From NCBI RefSeq assembly GCF_900105355.1, contig NZ_FNSC01000001.1:3410001-3474000 (forward strand): DNA of 64,000 bases, in the 5' to 3' direction. This stretch comes from Pseudomonas anguilliseptica. Its GTDB lineage: Bacteria > Pseudomonadota > Gammaproteobacteria > Pseudomonadales > Pseudomonadaceae. Both the position numbers and the translations under genes were made by a program. Positions within the stretch are counted from its first letter, which is position 1. Each line of letters opens with the position of its first letter. The notes below the pieces were generated by a model. The model saw nothing but the letters and a program-made list of their open reading frames with translations, was not told the DNA's origin and searched no databases. Below, one piece after another: positions 31,876 through 40,463 of the stretch.

Positions 31876-33384
31876 ATGTGCGGCATTGTCGGTATCGTCG
31901 GTAAATCGAACGTCAATCAGGCGCTGTATGACGGGCTGACCGTCCTCCAGCACCGCGGCCAGGATGCTGCCGGTATTGTCACCAGCCATGATGGCCGCCT
32001 GTTCCTGCGCAAGGACAACGGCCTGGTGCGTGACGTGTTCCAACAGCGGCACATGCAGCGCCTGGTCGGCCATATGGGCATCGGCCACGTGCGCTACCCG
32101 ACTGCGGGCAGCTCCAGCTCGGCCGAAGCGCAGCCGTTCTACGTCAACTCGCCGTATGGCATCACCCTGGCGCACAACGGCAACTTGACCAACGTCGAGC
32201 AGCTGGCCAAGGAGATCTACGAGTCCGACCTGCGCCACGTCAACACCAACTCCGATTCGGAAGTGCTGCTCAACGTGTTCGCTCACGAGCTGGCCCAGCG
32301 CGGCAAGCTGCAGCCCACCGAAGAAGACGTGTTCGCTGCCGTCACTGACGTGCACGAGCGCTGCCTGGGTGGTTACGCGGTAGTCGCGATGATCACCGGT
32401 TACGGCATCGTCGGTTTCCGCGACCCTAACGGTATCCGCCCGATCGTCTTCGGTCAGCGTCATACCGACGAAGGCGTGGAATACATGATTGCCTCGGAAA
32501 GCGTGTCGCTCGACGTGCTCGGCTTTACCCTGATCCGTGACCTCGCGCCGGGCGAAGCGGTGTACATCACCGAGGAAGGCAAGCTGTTTACACGTCAGTG
32601 TGCGGCGAACCCGAAATACGCACCCTGCATTTTTGAGCACGTCTATCTGGCGCGTCCTGACTCGATCATGGACGGCATCTCGGTGTACAAGGCGCGTCTG
32701 CGCATGGGTGAGAAGCTTGCCGACAAGATCCTCCGCGAGCGTCCGCAGCATGACATCGATGTGGTTATCCCGATTCCCGATACCAGCCGTACCGCGGCAC
32801 TGGAACTGGCCAACCATCTGGGTGTGAAGTTCCGCGAAGGCTTCGTCAAGAACCGTTATATCGGCCGTACCTTCATCATGCCGGGCCAGGCCGCGCGCAA
32901 GAAATCCGTGCGGCAGAAGCTCAACGCCATCGAACTGGAGTTCCGCGGCAAGAACGTGATGCTGGTGGACGACTCCATCGTACGTGGTACCACCTGCAAG
33001 CAGATTATTCAGATGGCCCGCGAAGCCGGGGCGAAGAACGTGTACTTCTGCTCGGCAGCGCCAGCGGTGCGTTACCCGAACGTGTACGGCATCGACATGC
33101 CCAGCGCCCATGAGCTGATCGCGCACGGCCGCACCACTGAGGAAGTCTGCGAGCTGATCGGCGCCGATTGGCTGATCTATCAGGATCTGCCGGATCTGAT
33201 AGAAGCGGTCAGTGGCAGCAAGAAGATCAAGATCGACAATTTCGACTGCGCGGTTTTTGACGGCAAGTACGTGACCGGCGATGTCGACGAGGCTTACCTG
33301 GATAAGATCGAGCAGGCGCGCAACGATGCCTCCAAGGTCAAGTCCCAGGCGGTCAGCGCGATTATCGACCTGTACAACAACTAG
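31876..33384 (+). CDS. purF: amidophosphoribosyltransferase PurF
   Basis: A 502-residue enzyme for the first committed step of purine synthesis. After Met removal the nucleophile is the Cys of MCGIVGIVG. The glutaminase domain contains [11 protein letters not shown] and [12 protein letters not shown]. The phosphoribosyltransferase domain has the PRPP loop [13 protein letters not shown] near 361–373 and the C-terminal region contains [18 protein letters not shown]. The TTG 9 bases earlier would add residues before the essential Cys, so ATG 31876 is the start. Confidence 0.97.
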   Translation: MCGIVGIVGKSNVNQALYDGLTVLQHRGQDAAGIVTSHDGRLFLRKDNGLVRDVFQQRHMQRLVGHMGIGHVRYPTAGSSSSAEAQPFYVNSPYGITLAHNGNLTNVEQLAKEIYESDLRHVNTNSDSEVLLNVFAHELAQRGKLQPTEEDVFAAVTDVHERCLGGYAVVAMITGYGIVGFRDPNGIRPIVFGQRHTDEGVEYMIASESVSLDVLGFTLIRDLAPGEAVYITEEGKLFTRQCAANPKYAPCIFEHVYLARPDSIMDGISVYKARLRMGEKLADKILRERPQHDIDVVIPIPDTSRTAALELANHLGVKFREGFVKNRYIGRTFIMPGQAARKKSVRQKLNAIELEFRGKNVMLVDDSIVRGTTCKQIIQMAREAGAKNVYFCSAAPAVRYPNVYGIDMPSAHELIAHGRTTEEVCELIGADWLIYQDLPDLIEAVSGSKKIKIDNFDCAVFDGKYVTGDVDEAYLDKIEQARNDASKVKSQAVSAIIDLYNN

Positions 33385-33429
33385 GTTGCAGTCCGGCCTG
33401 CTGCGGCGGGCTGGTTGAGGGGATTGGCA

Positions 33430-34641
33430 ATGACGATTGAATGGCAAGCCGGGCGTCTGGACAGCGATCTCGACGGCGTCGGCTTCGATACCCTGGCGGT
33501 GCGCGCCGGCCAGCATCGCTCGCCGGAAGCTGAGCACAGCGAGGCGATCTACCCGACCTCCAGTTATGTGTTCCGCACTGCGGCCGATGCGGCTGCGCGC
33601 TTTGCCGGCGAAGTGCCGGGCAATGTCTATTCGCGCTACACCAATCCGACCGTGCGGGCCTTCGAGGAGCGCATCGCCGCTCTTGAAAGTGCCGAGCAGG
33701 CGGTCGCGACGTCCTCTGGCATGTCGGCGATTCTGGCCATTGTTATGAGCCTGTGCAGCGCCGGCGATCATGTGCTGGTGTCGCGCAGCGTATTCGGTTC
33801 GACCATCAGCCTGTTCGAGAAGTACCTCAGACGCTTTGGCGTGCAGGTCGACTATGTGCCGCTGGCAGATCTCGACGGCTGGGCCGCTGCCTTCAAGCCC
33901 AACACCAAGCTGTTGTTTGTCGAATCGCCGTCCAATCCGTTGGCCGAGCTGGTGGATATTGCTGCATTGGCGGACATCGCCCACAGCAAAGGCGCATTGC
34001 TGGCAGTGGATAACTGCTTCTGCACCCCGGCATTGCAACAGCCGTTGAAGCTTGGTGCCGACGTGGTGATGCACTCGGCTACCAAATACATCGATGGCCA
34101 GGGCCGTAGCATGGGCGGCGTGGTCGCAGGCTCAGCCAAACTGATGACCGAAGTGGTGGGTTTTCTGCGTACTGCCGGGCCGACGCTTAGCCCGTTCAAT
34201 GCCTGGATCTTCCTCAAAGGCCTGGAAACCCTGCGCATCCGCATGCAGGCGCATTGCGCCAGCGCGCTGCAATTGGCGCAGTGGCTGCAGCAACAGCCCG
34301 GTATCGAGCATGTGTACTACGCCGGTTTGCCCAGCCACCCGCAGCATGAATTGGCCAAACGTCAGCAGAGTGCTTTCGGTGCTGTGGTCAGTTTTGAGGT
34401 CAAGGGCGGCAAAGAGGCGGCTTGGCGTTTTATCGATGCCACGCGGGTGATCTCGATCACCACCAACCTCGGTGACACCAAGACCACCATCGCTCACCCC
34501 GCGACCACCTCGCATGGTCGTTTAAGTCCGGCCGAGCGTGCTAACGCCGGTATTCGTGACAACCTGATCCGCGTCGCGGTGGGTCTGGAAGACCTGGCAG
34601 ACCTGCAAGCCGATCTGGCCCGCGGCCTGGCCGCGCTTTAA
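33430..34641 (+). CDS. metZ: O-succinylhomoserine sulfhydrylase MetZ
   Basis: A 403-residue PLP enzyme of the Cys/Met metabolism family that makes homocysteine from O-succinylhomoserine and sulfide. The PLP lysine is Lys219 in HSATKYIDGQG. Other signatures are YSRYTNPTVRAFEERIAALE, SSGMSAILA and NTKLLFVESPSNPLAELVD. The metZ identity rather than metB/metC rests on the purF–metZ order of pseudomonads and the sequence start (DTLAVRAGQHRS). Confidence 0.93.
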   Translation: MTIEWQAGRLDSDLDGVGFDTLAVRAGQHRSPEAEHSEAIYPTSSYVFRTAADAAARFAGEVPGNVYSRYTNPTVRAFEERIAALESAEQAVATSSGMSAILAIVMSLCSAGDHVLVSRSVFGSTISLFEKYLRRFGVQVDYVPLADLDGWAAAFKPNTKLLFVESPSNPLAELVDIAALADIAHSKGALLAVDNCFCTPALQQPLKLGADVVMHSATKYIDGQGRSMGGVVAGSAKLMTEVVGFLRTAGPTLSPFNAWIFLKGLETLRIRMQAHCASALQLAQWLQQQPGIEHVYYAGLPSHPQHELAKRQQSAFGAVVSFEVKGGKEAAWRFIDATRVISITTNLGDTKTTIAHPATTSHGRLSPAERANAGIRDNLIRVAVGLEDLADLQADLARGLAAL

Positions 34642-34653
34642 GCGGTTTTGCTT

Positions 34654-34694
34654 ACCTGGCGGGCTTTAACCGGCTCGCCAGGTTGCTTTATTTC
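34654..34694 (+). terminator. intrinsic terminator after metZ
   Basis: ACCTGGCG (34654–34661) and CGCCAGGT (34676–34683) form an 8-bp stem followed by TGCTTTATTTCTT. This separates the purF–metZ unit from the LAL regulator. Confidence 0.7.
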
Positions 34695-34873
34695 TTCCCA
34701 GGTGCATTCCCTGCCTCGCCAAATTTTCTGGCGCGCATAGCTGTGGGCAAACCTTTGGCTAGCGACGGGTAAAACATGACGCGCTTCAAAGTCTGAAGGT
34801 GTGCAGGCGCTAGCATCCACCGCCAAGCGCGGCGTCTGACCGTGCGCCGAATAATAAGAACAGGGTCTGCCTG

Positions 34874-37501
34874 ATGGACCGACTTCAGCCGTGTGTATTG
34901 CCTGCCAATGGAGTGCTGCGCCAGAGCCTGCTGGAGCTGCTGGCGCGCAGTGAGCGCTTTGCCCTGACTTTGCTGCTGGCTCCGGCTGGCTCGGGAAAGT
35001 CGACGCTGTTGCAACACTGGCGCGGCTGTTGCCCAGCGAGGATGGTGCATTACCCACTGCAAGCGCGGGACAACGACCCGCTGTGTTTTTTCCGCCGCCT
35101 GGCTGACAGCATCCGCGCTCAGGTAGGCGATTTCGATACGTCCTGGTTCAACCCTCTGGCGGTGGCTTCGAGCCTGTCGCCGCAGCTATTGGGCGAGCTG
35201 CTCGCTGATGCCTTGGCGCGGGTCAACGGGCCACTGTTTATCGTGCTGGATGATCTTCAGTGGATCGGGTCGCGCAGCATTCTTGAGGTGATGGCGGCGC
35301 TACTCGACAAGCTGCCAGCCCATGTCCACCTGATCATCGCCAGCCGTAATCACCCAGGCTTTGCCCTGAGTCAGCTGAAGCTGGAAAACCGCCTGCTGTG
35401 CATTGATCAGCACGACCTGCGCCTGTCGGTCGAGCAGGTGCAGCAGCTCAATAGCCACCTGGGTGGTCAGGCGCTGAGTCAGGAGTATGTCGACAGCCTG
35501 CTGGGCATGACCGAAGGCTGGGTGGCGGGGGTGAAGATTGCCCTGCTGGCCTATGCGCGCTTCGGCACTCAGGCGCTGCAGCGCTTTAACGGCAGCCAGC
35601 CAGAAATCGTCGACTACTTTGGCCATGTGGTGCTGCGCCAGTTGCCGCCGAACCTGCGTGAATTTCTGCTGTGCAGTGGTCTGTTCGAGCGCTTTGACGG
35701 TGCACTTTGCGATCATGTGATGCAGCGCAGTGGCTCGGCGTTGCTGCTGGAGGAATTGGCTGAGCGTCAGCTGTTCCTGCTGCCGGTGGAAAATCAACCA
35801 GGCTGGTTCCGTTTTCATGTCCTGTTGCAGGACTTTCTCTGTCGCCGCCTGCAAGTCGAAGAATATGCGCGCCTGGATCAGCTGCACAGTCGCGCCGCCG
35901 ACTATTACCTGAGCCTGGGCGAGTATGAGCAGGCGTTGCAGCATGCCCGGTACTGTAGCGACCAGCACATCTTCCTTGGCCTGCTGGAGCATTGCTGCGC
36001 GTCATGGGTGCGCAGTGGGCAGTTTGGCGACATTCTGCGCTGGTTGGAGCCGCTGCCAGAGACGCAGCTGCTGGCGCAACCCAAGTTGCTCGGCTGGCTG
36101 ATTGCCGCGCTGTCGCTGTCGCGGCGTTTTCATCAGGCGCATTACCACCTGGAATTACTCGATGGCCTGCAGGAGCACGCGCCGGGTGCGAATCTGGAGC
36201 CGGCCACGCGGCAGTTCCTCGCCCTGTTGCTCGGCTTGTTCGAGCAGGACAAGGACTTTGAGCCGCCGCCGGCCTGGCGTGACCTGCTGGGTGCGGGGCA
36301 GGCCCTGGAAATTCGCGCCTGCACCCTGGCGGTGATTGCCTATCAGCACCTGTTGGAGGCCCGTCTGCAGGATGCGATTCGCTTCGCCAGCGAGTCCAAA
36401 CAGTTGCTCGCGCAATGTGGGCATAGCTTTCTGGAAAGTTACACCGATCTGATTATCGCGCTGTGCCACCGCAATGCCGGACGCGCCACCCATGCGCGCA
36501 AGCAGGTGTGTCTGGACTACCAGAGCACCGATTCTGTGTCTCCGGCCTGGGTCAATCGCGCCACGGCCATGGTGGTGGTGTTGTATGAGCAGAATCAGCT
36601 GGTTGAGGCGCAGCAGCTGTGTGACGAGCTGATGGCGATGGTCAATTCATCTTCGGCCACCGAGGCGATTGCCACGGTCTACATCACCTTGTCGCGGTTG
36701 CTGCATCGCCAGCAGCAGACGGCGCGTGCCAGCCGCTTGCTCGATCAGCTGTCGTGCATTCTGCAGTTGGGCAACTACGCGCGGTTTGTCAGCCAGGTGG
36801 CCCAGGAAAGCATGCGCCAGGCGTACCTGAGCGGTAAGAGTGCCTGCATGGATGCCGTAGCTCAGCGCTACGATTTGCCTGGACGGTTGCAGGCCGGGGA
36901 GTGGGAGCGCGTGCGCGCCTATGACGAAAGTTGGGAGCGCCAGGGTTTGGCGTGCGTGTACTGGTTGCAGGCACGCGGTGCACAGGCGCAGGCCGAGCGG
37001 ATTCTCAAGGTGCTGGCGGCCTCGTTGCGGCAAAGCGAGATGCGTGCGCGGCTGTTGATCGTCGAAGCCAACCGCCTGGTGCTGGCGGCGTCCAGTCAGA
37101 GCAAGAACCAGCAGCTGGCGGCACTGGGCGGTCTGGTCGAGACCTATGGCATCGTCAATATCAACCGCTCGGTATTCGATGAAGCGCCAGGTTTTGCTGC
37201 AGGTGTGCTGGATCTGGCACAGTCCGGCTTGTTGGTGGTGCCGGAAAAATACCGTGAGCACTACGCAGAGTTTCTCCAGGGCATTCAGGTTGCGCCGCCG
37301 CTTGATGCGCTGGCCGGCGGCCTGCTGACCGGACGTGAGGTGGAAGTATTCGAGTACCTGCTTAGCGGCTTGTCGAACACCCAGATCAGCGACAAGACCG
37401 GTATTGCCTTGTCCACCACCAAGTGGCACCTGAAAAACATCTACTCCAAGCTCAACGTCTCCAGCCGCACCGAGGCGATTCTCGCCGTCCGGCCGCGCTA
37501 G
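34874..37501 (+). CDS. LAL-type LuxR regulator (MalT-like ATPase with C-terminal HTH)
   Basis: An 875-residue STAND-family regulator. It has Walker A APAGSGKST at 36–44, Walker B FIVLDDLQW near 120, a winged-helix and large helical TPR-like middle (about 250–790) where an inducer would bind, and a LuxR helix-turn-helix at about 810–870 (LLTGREVEVFEYLLSGLSNT, then KWHLKNIYSKLNVSSRTEAI). The next gene, 136 bp downstream in the same direction, is the haem dioxygenase-like gene, its likeliest target. The ATG at 34874 has a modest ribosome site. Its ligand cannot be predicted. Confidence 0.9.
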   Translation: MDRLQPCVLPANGVLRQSLLELLARSERFALTLLLAPAGSGKSTLLQHWRGCCPARMVHYPLQARDNDPLCFFRRLADSIRAQVGDFDTSWFNPLAVASSLSPQLLGELLADALARVNGPLFIVLDDLQWIGSRSILEVMAALLDKLPAHVHLIIASRNHPGFALSQLKLENRLLCIDQHDLRLSVEQVQQLNSHLGGQALSQEYVDSLLGMTEGWVAGVKIALLAYARFGTQALQRFNGSQPEIVDYFGHVVLRQLPPNLREFLLCSGLFERFDGALCDHVMQRSGSALLLEELAERQLFLLPVENQPGWFRFHVLLQDFLCRRLQVEEYARLDQLHSRAADYYLSLGEYEQALQHARYCSDQHIFLGLLEHCCASWVRSGQFGDILRWLEPLPETQLLAQPKLLGWLIAALSLSRRFHQAHYHLELLDGLQEHAPGANLEPATRQFLALLLGLFEQDKDFEPPPAWRDLLGAGQALEIRACTLAVIAYQHLLEARLQDAIRFASESKQLLAQCGHSFLESYTDLIIALCHRNAGRATHARKQVCLDYQSTDSVSPAWVNRATAMVVVLYEQNQLVEAQQLCDELMAMVNSSSATEAIATVYITLSRLLHRQQQTARASRLLDQLSCILQLGNYARFVSQVAQESMRQAYLSGKSACMDAVAQRYDLPGRLQAGEWERVRAYDESWERQGLACVYWLQARGAQAQAERILKVLAASLRQSEMRARLLIVEANRLVLAASSQSKNQQLAALGGLVETYGIVNINRSVFDEAPGFAAGVLDLAQSGLLVVPEKYREHYAEFLQGIQVAPPLDALAGGLLTGREVEVFEYLLSGLSNTQISDKTGIALSTTKWHLKNIYSKLNVSSRTEAILAVRPR

Positions 37502-37637
37502 ATCTCTCTACCAACTGATTAGCCTTAGCCCCTCCGCAGGAAGGGGGCGCTACGCCATACCCGTCGATAGGCTTGATCCTGCGCTGCTATGTCAGTAGCC
37601 GCCTTGTCCCTACAACAATAAAACGGGAGCAATAGCC

Positions 37638-40382
37638 ATGTCGGTATGGGTCACTTGGCCAGCTTTGACCAAGCTGGGAACGTTGGGCGTAGTCTCCGGA
37701 CTACTGGTGCTGGCGGTCGAGCGCCAGGCATTGTTCGAGAACAACCTCTTCGATGTCGAAAACTACACGGGCTATAACGCCGATATCACCTGCGATGCGC
37801 GCAGCCTGGCGGCCCGTACAGAGGACGGCACCTGCAACATTCTCAGCAACCCGGCCGAGGGCTCGGTGTATCGGCGCTTTGGCCGTAACGTCAATCCGGC
37901 GCTGACCCAGGGTGAAACCACCACCTTGCTCAGCCCCAATCCGCGTGAAGTGAGTAACAGCCTGATGGCGCGTGAGGAGTTCAAGCCGGCCCCGAGCCTG
38001 AACTTTATCGCCGCTGCCTGGATTCAATTTATGGTGCACGATTGGTTCGACCACGGCCCGAATGCCGACGCCGACCCGATCCAGTTTCCCTTGCCGCCGG
38101 GCGATGTGCTGGGCAGTGGCAGCATGTCGGTCAAACGCACTCAGCCTGATCCAAGTCGCAGCGGTGCCGATGCCGGTAAGCCGCAAACCTATCGCAACCA
38201 CAACACCCACTGGTGGGACGGCTCGCAGCTATATGGCAGCAGCAAGGAAACCAACGACAAGGTGCGCGCGTTTGTTGACGGTAAGCTCAAGGTCAATGCA
38301 GACGGCACCCTGCCTACCGAACTGCTCAGCGGTAAACCGGTAACCGGGTTCAACGAAAACTGGTTGCTTGGCCTGAGCATGCTGCATCAGCTGTTCACCC
38401 TCGAACACAACGCCATCGCCAGCAAACTCAAGCAGAAGTACCCGACGCAGAGCGATCAGTGGCTGTATGACCGCGCGCGGCTGATCAACTCGGCGCTGAT
38501 GGCCAAGATCCACACCGTAGAATGGACTCCGGCGGTGATCGCCAACCCAATCACCGAACGCGCCATGTACTCCAACTGGTGGGGCCTGCTCGGTCAGGGC
38601 GGCCCGCGTGACGACTTCCAGGCCGAAGTGCGTATGCTGCAGGCGGACCTGGCGCGCTCCGACTCCTTTGTCAAACGCATCCTCGGTTTCGACCCGAATG
38701 TGGCGCCGGGTGTCGGCAACAGCGCCATCGACCACGCCCTGACCGGCATCGTCGGTTCCACCGCGCCGAACAATTACGGCGTGCCGTTCACTCTCACCGA
38801 AGAGTTTGTCGCGGTGTACCGCATGCACCCGCTGATGCGCGACAACGTGCAGGTGTATGACATCGGCTCGAATCAGGTCTCACGCACCATCGCGCTGCGG
38901 AACACCCGTGATCGCGACGCCGAGAACCTGCTCAACGACGAGCGCCCGGAACGCCTGTGGTACTCCTTCGGCATCACCAACCCAGGTTCGCTGACGCTGA
39001 ATAACTACCCCAACTTCCTGCGTAACTTGTCGATGCCGCTGGTGGGCGATATCGACCTGGCCGCCATCGATGTGTTGCGCGACCGCGAACGTGGCGTGCC
39101 GCGCTACAACGAGTTCCGCCGGCAGATCGGCCTCAACCCGATCGGCAAATTCGAGGACCTGACCAAGGACGCTGCGACCCTCGCCGAGCTCAAGCGCCTG
39201 TACAACAATGACATTGAGAAGATCGACACCCTGGTCGGCCAGTTGGCGGAAACCGTGCGTCCTGAGGGCTTTGCCTTCGGTGAAACGGCGTTCCAGATAT
39301 TTATCATGAACGCTTCACGGCGCCTGATGGCCGACCGCTTCTACACCAAGGACTACCGTCCAGAGGTGTACACCCCGGAAGGGATCGACTGGGTCGAGCA
39401 CACCACCATGGTCGATGTGCTACGTCGGCATAACCCGCAGCTTCAAACCAGTCTGGCCGGCGTGGAAAACGCCTTCAAACCCTGGGGCCTGAATATTCCG
39501 GCGGACTACGAAAGCTGGCCTGGGGCCAACAAGCAGGAAAACCTCTGGGTCAACGGCGCGCTGCGTACCCAGTACGCGGTAGACGAACTGCCGGCGTTGC
39601 AGCGCGTCAACATCGGCGGGCTGATTGGCTCGATTCTGTGGAACAAGGTGAAGGTTCGCAGCGACGTGGCGCCAGCCGGTTATGAGAAGCCGATCCACCC
39701 TCATGGTGCAATGGCCAAGGTCAAGTTCGTCGCAGTGCCCAATAACCCCTACAGCGGGCTGTTCCAGGGTTCTGACAACGGTCTGCTGCGGCTGTCGGTC
39801 ACCGGTGATCCAGCGGATCGCGGCTTTGCGCCGGGGCTGGCGTGGAAGGCCTTTGTCGATGGTAAACCGTCGGAAAACGTTTCCGCGCTGTATACCCTGA
39901 GCGGGCAGGGCGGTAACCATAACTTCTTCGCCAATGAGCTGTCGCAGTACGTGGTGCCGGAAGCCAATGACACCCTGGGCACCACCATTCTGTTTTCGGC
40001 GGTGAGCCTGAAGCCGACGCTGCTGCTGCTCAACGACATGGCAGAAGTCACCCAGGCCGGCGCTACTGTGGCCAAACCCAAGGCGCCGACGCAGATCTAC
40101 TTTGTGCCGCGCCCTGAACTGCGCAACCGCTTCGCCAGCACTGCGCATGATTTCCGTGCGGACCTGCTGACCCTGAATGCCGGCACCAAGGTCTATGACG
40201 TGTACGCTACCTCGATGGAGATCAAAACCTCGATCATTCCGTCGATCAGCCGCAACTACGCCGCGCAACGGCGTAACAGTGCGGTGAAGATTGGTGAGAT
40301 GGAACTGACCTCGGCCTTTATCGCCTCGGCGTTCGGCGATAACGGGGTGTTCTTCAAGCACCAGCGTAACGAAGACAAATAA
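37638..40382 (+). CDS. animal-type haem peroxidase/dioxygenase with C-terminal catalase-like region
   Basis: A 914-residue protein. An N-terminal hydrophobic segment (LTKLGTLGVVSGLLVLAV, residues about 10–27) is a signal or anchor. The peroxidase domain (about 30–650) has distal His134 (MVHDWFDHG), THWWDGSQLYGSS, and proximal His397 in VAVYRMHPLM. Tyr394, three residues before that His, sits where cyclooxygenase Tyr385 and alpha-dioxygenase tyrosine lie, which favours a fatty-acid dioxygenase over a plain peroxidase. Residues about 680–790 (IHPHGAMAKVKF, LLRLSVTGDP, GFAPGLAWKAFVDGKPS, GQGGNHNFFANE) resemble the N-terminal half of catalase-like enzymes, with His687 at the distal His. The C-terminus is too short for the canonical RxxxY haem ligand. 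GGGAG precedes the ATG. Confidence 0.85.
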   Translation: MSVWVTWPALTKLGTLGVVSGLLVLAVERQALFENNLFDVENYTGYNADITCDARSLAARTEDGTCNILSNPAEGSVYRRFGRNVNPALTQGETTTLLSPNPREVSNSLMAREEFKPAPSLNFIAAAWIQFMVHDWFDHGPNADADPIQFPLPPGDVLGSGSMSVKRTQPDPSRSGADAGKPQTYRNHNTHWWDGSQLYGSSKETNDKVRAFVDGKLKVNADGTLPTELLSGKPVTGFNENWLLGLSMLHQLFTLEHNAIASKLKQKYPTQSDQWLYDRARLINSALMAKIHTVEWTPAVIANPITERAMYSNWWGLLGQGGPRDDFQAEVRMLQADLARSDSFVKRILGFDPNVAPGVGNSAIDHALTGIVGSTAPNNYGVPFTLTEEFVAVYRMHPLMRDNVQVYDIGSNQVSRTIALRNTRDRDAENLLNDERPERLWYSFGITNPGSLTLNNYPNFLRNLSMPLVGDIDLAAIDVLRDRERGVPRYNEFRRQIGLNPIGKFEDLTKDAATLAELKRLYNNDIEKIDTLVGQLAETVRPEGFAFGETAFQIFIMNASRRLMADRFYTKDYRPEVYTPEGIDWVEHTTMVDVLRRHNPQLQTSLAGVENAFKPWGLNIPADYESWPGANKQENLWVNGALRTQYAVDELPALQRVNIGGLIGSILWNKVKVRSDVAPAGYEKPIHPHGAMAKVKFVAVPNNPYSGLFQGSDNGLLRLSVTGDPADRGFAPGLAWKAFVDGKPSENVSALYTLSGQGGNHNFFANELSQYVVPEANDTLGTTILFSAVSLKPTLLLLNDMAEVTQAGATVAKPKAPTQIYFVPRPELRNRFASTAHDFRADLLTLNAGTKVYDVYATSMEIKTSIIPSISRNYAAQRRNSAVKIGEMELTSAFIASAFGDNGVFFKHQRNEDK

Positions 40383-40401
40383 GCGTTAGTCGCGCTAAAC
40401 C

Positions 40402-40432
40402 AAAAGGCCTCGGTAGATACCGAGGCCTTTTT
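40402..40432. terminator. bidirectional terminator between dioxygenase and gspD
   Basis: AAAAGGCCTCGGTA and TACCGAGGCCTTTT form a perfect 14-bp inverted repeat around GA, with A- and T-tracts on either side. It can end both the rightward dioxygenase transcript and the leftward gspC–gspD transcript. Confidence 0.93.
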
Positions 40433-40463
40433 ATTTCTGTACTGCCCTGTGTGCGGCGAGAGG

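Noticed and set aside
31843..34074. A 743-codon open frame on the − strand opposite purF and metZ
   Set aside because: It is a codon-bias shadow of two well-identified genes; its composition is His/Asp/Val-rich with no family motif.
37505..37570. Weak inverted repeat after the LAL gene as a terminator
   Set aside because: The C-rich/G-rich arms pair imperfectly and no T-run follows; read-through into the dioxygenase gene remains possible.
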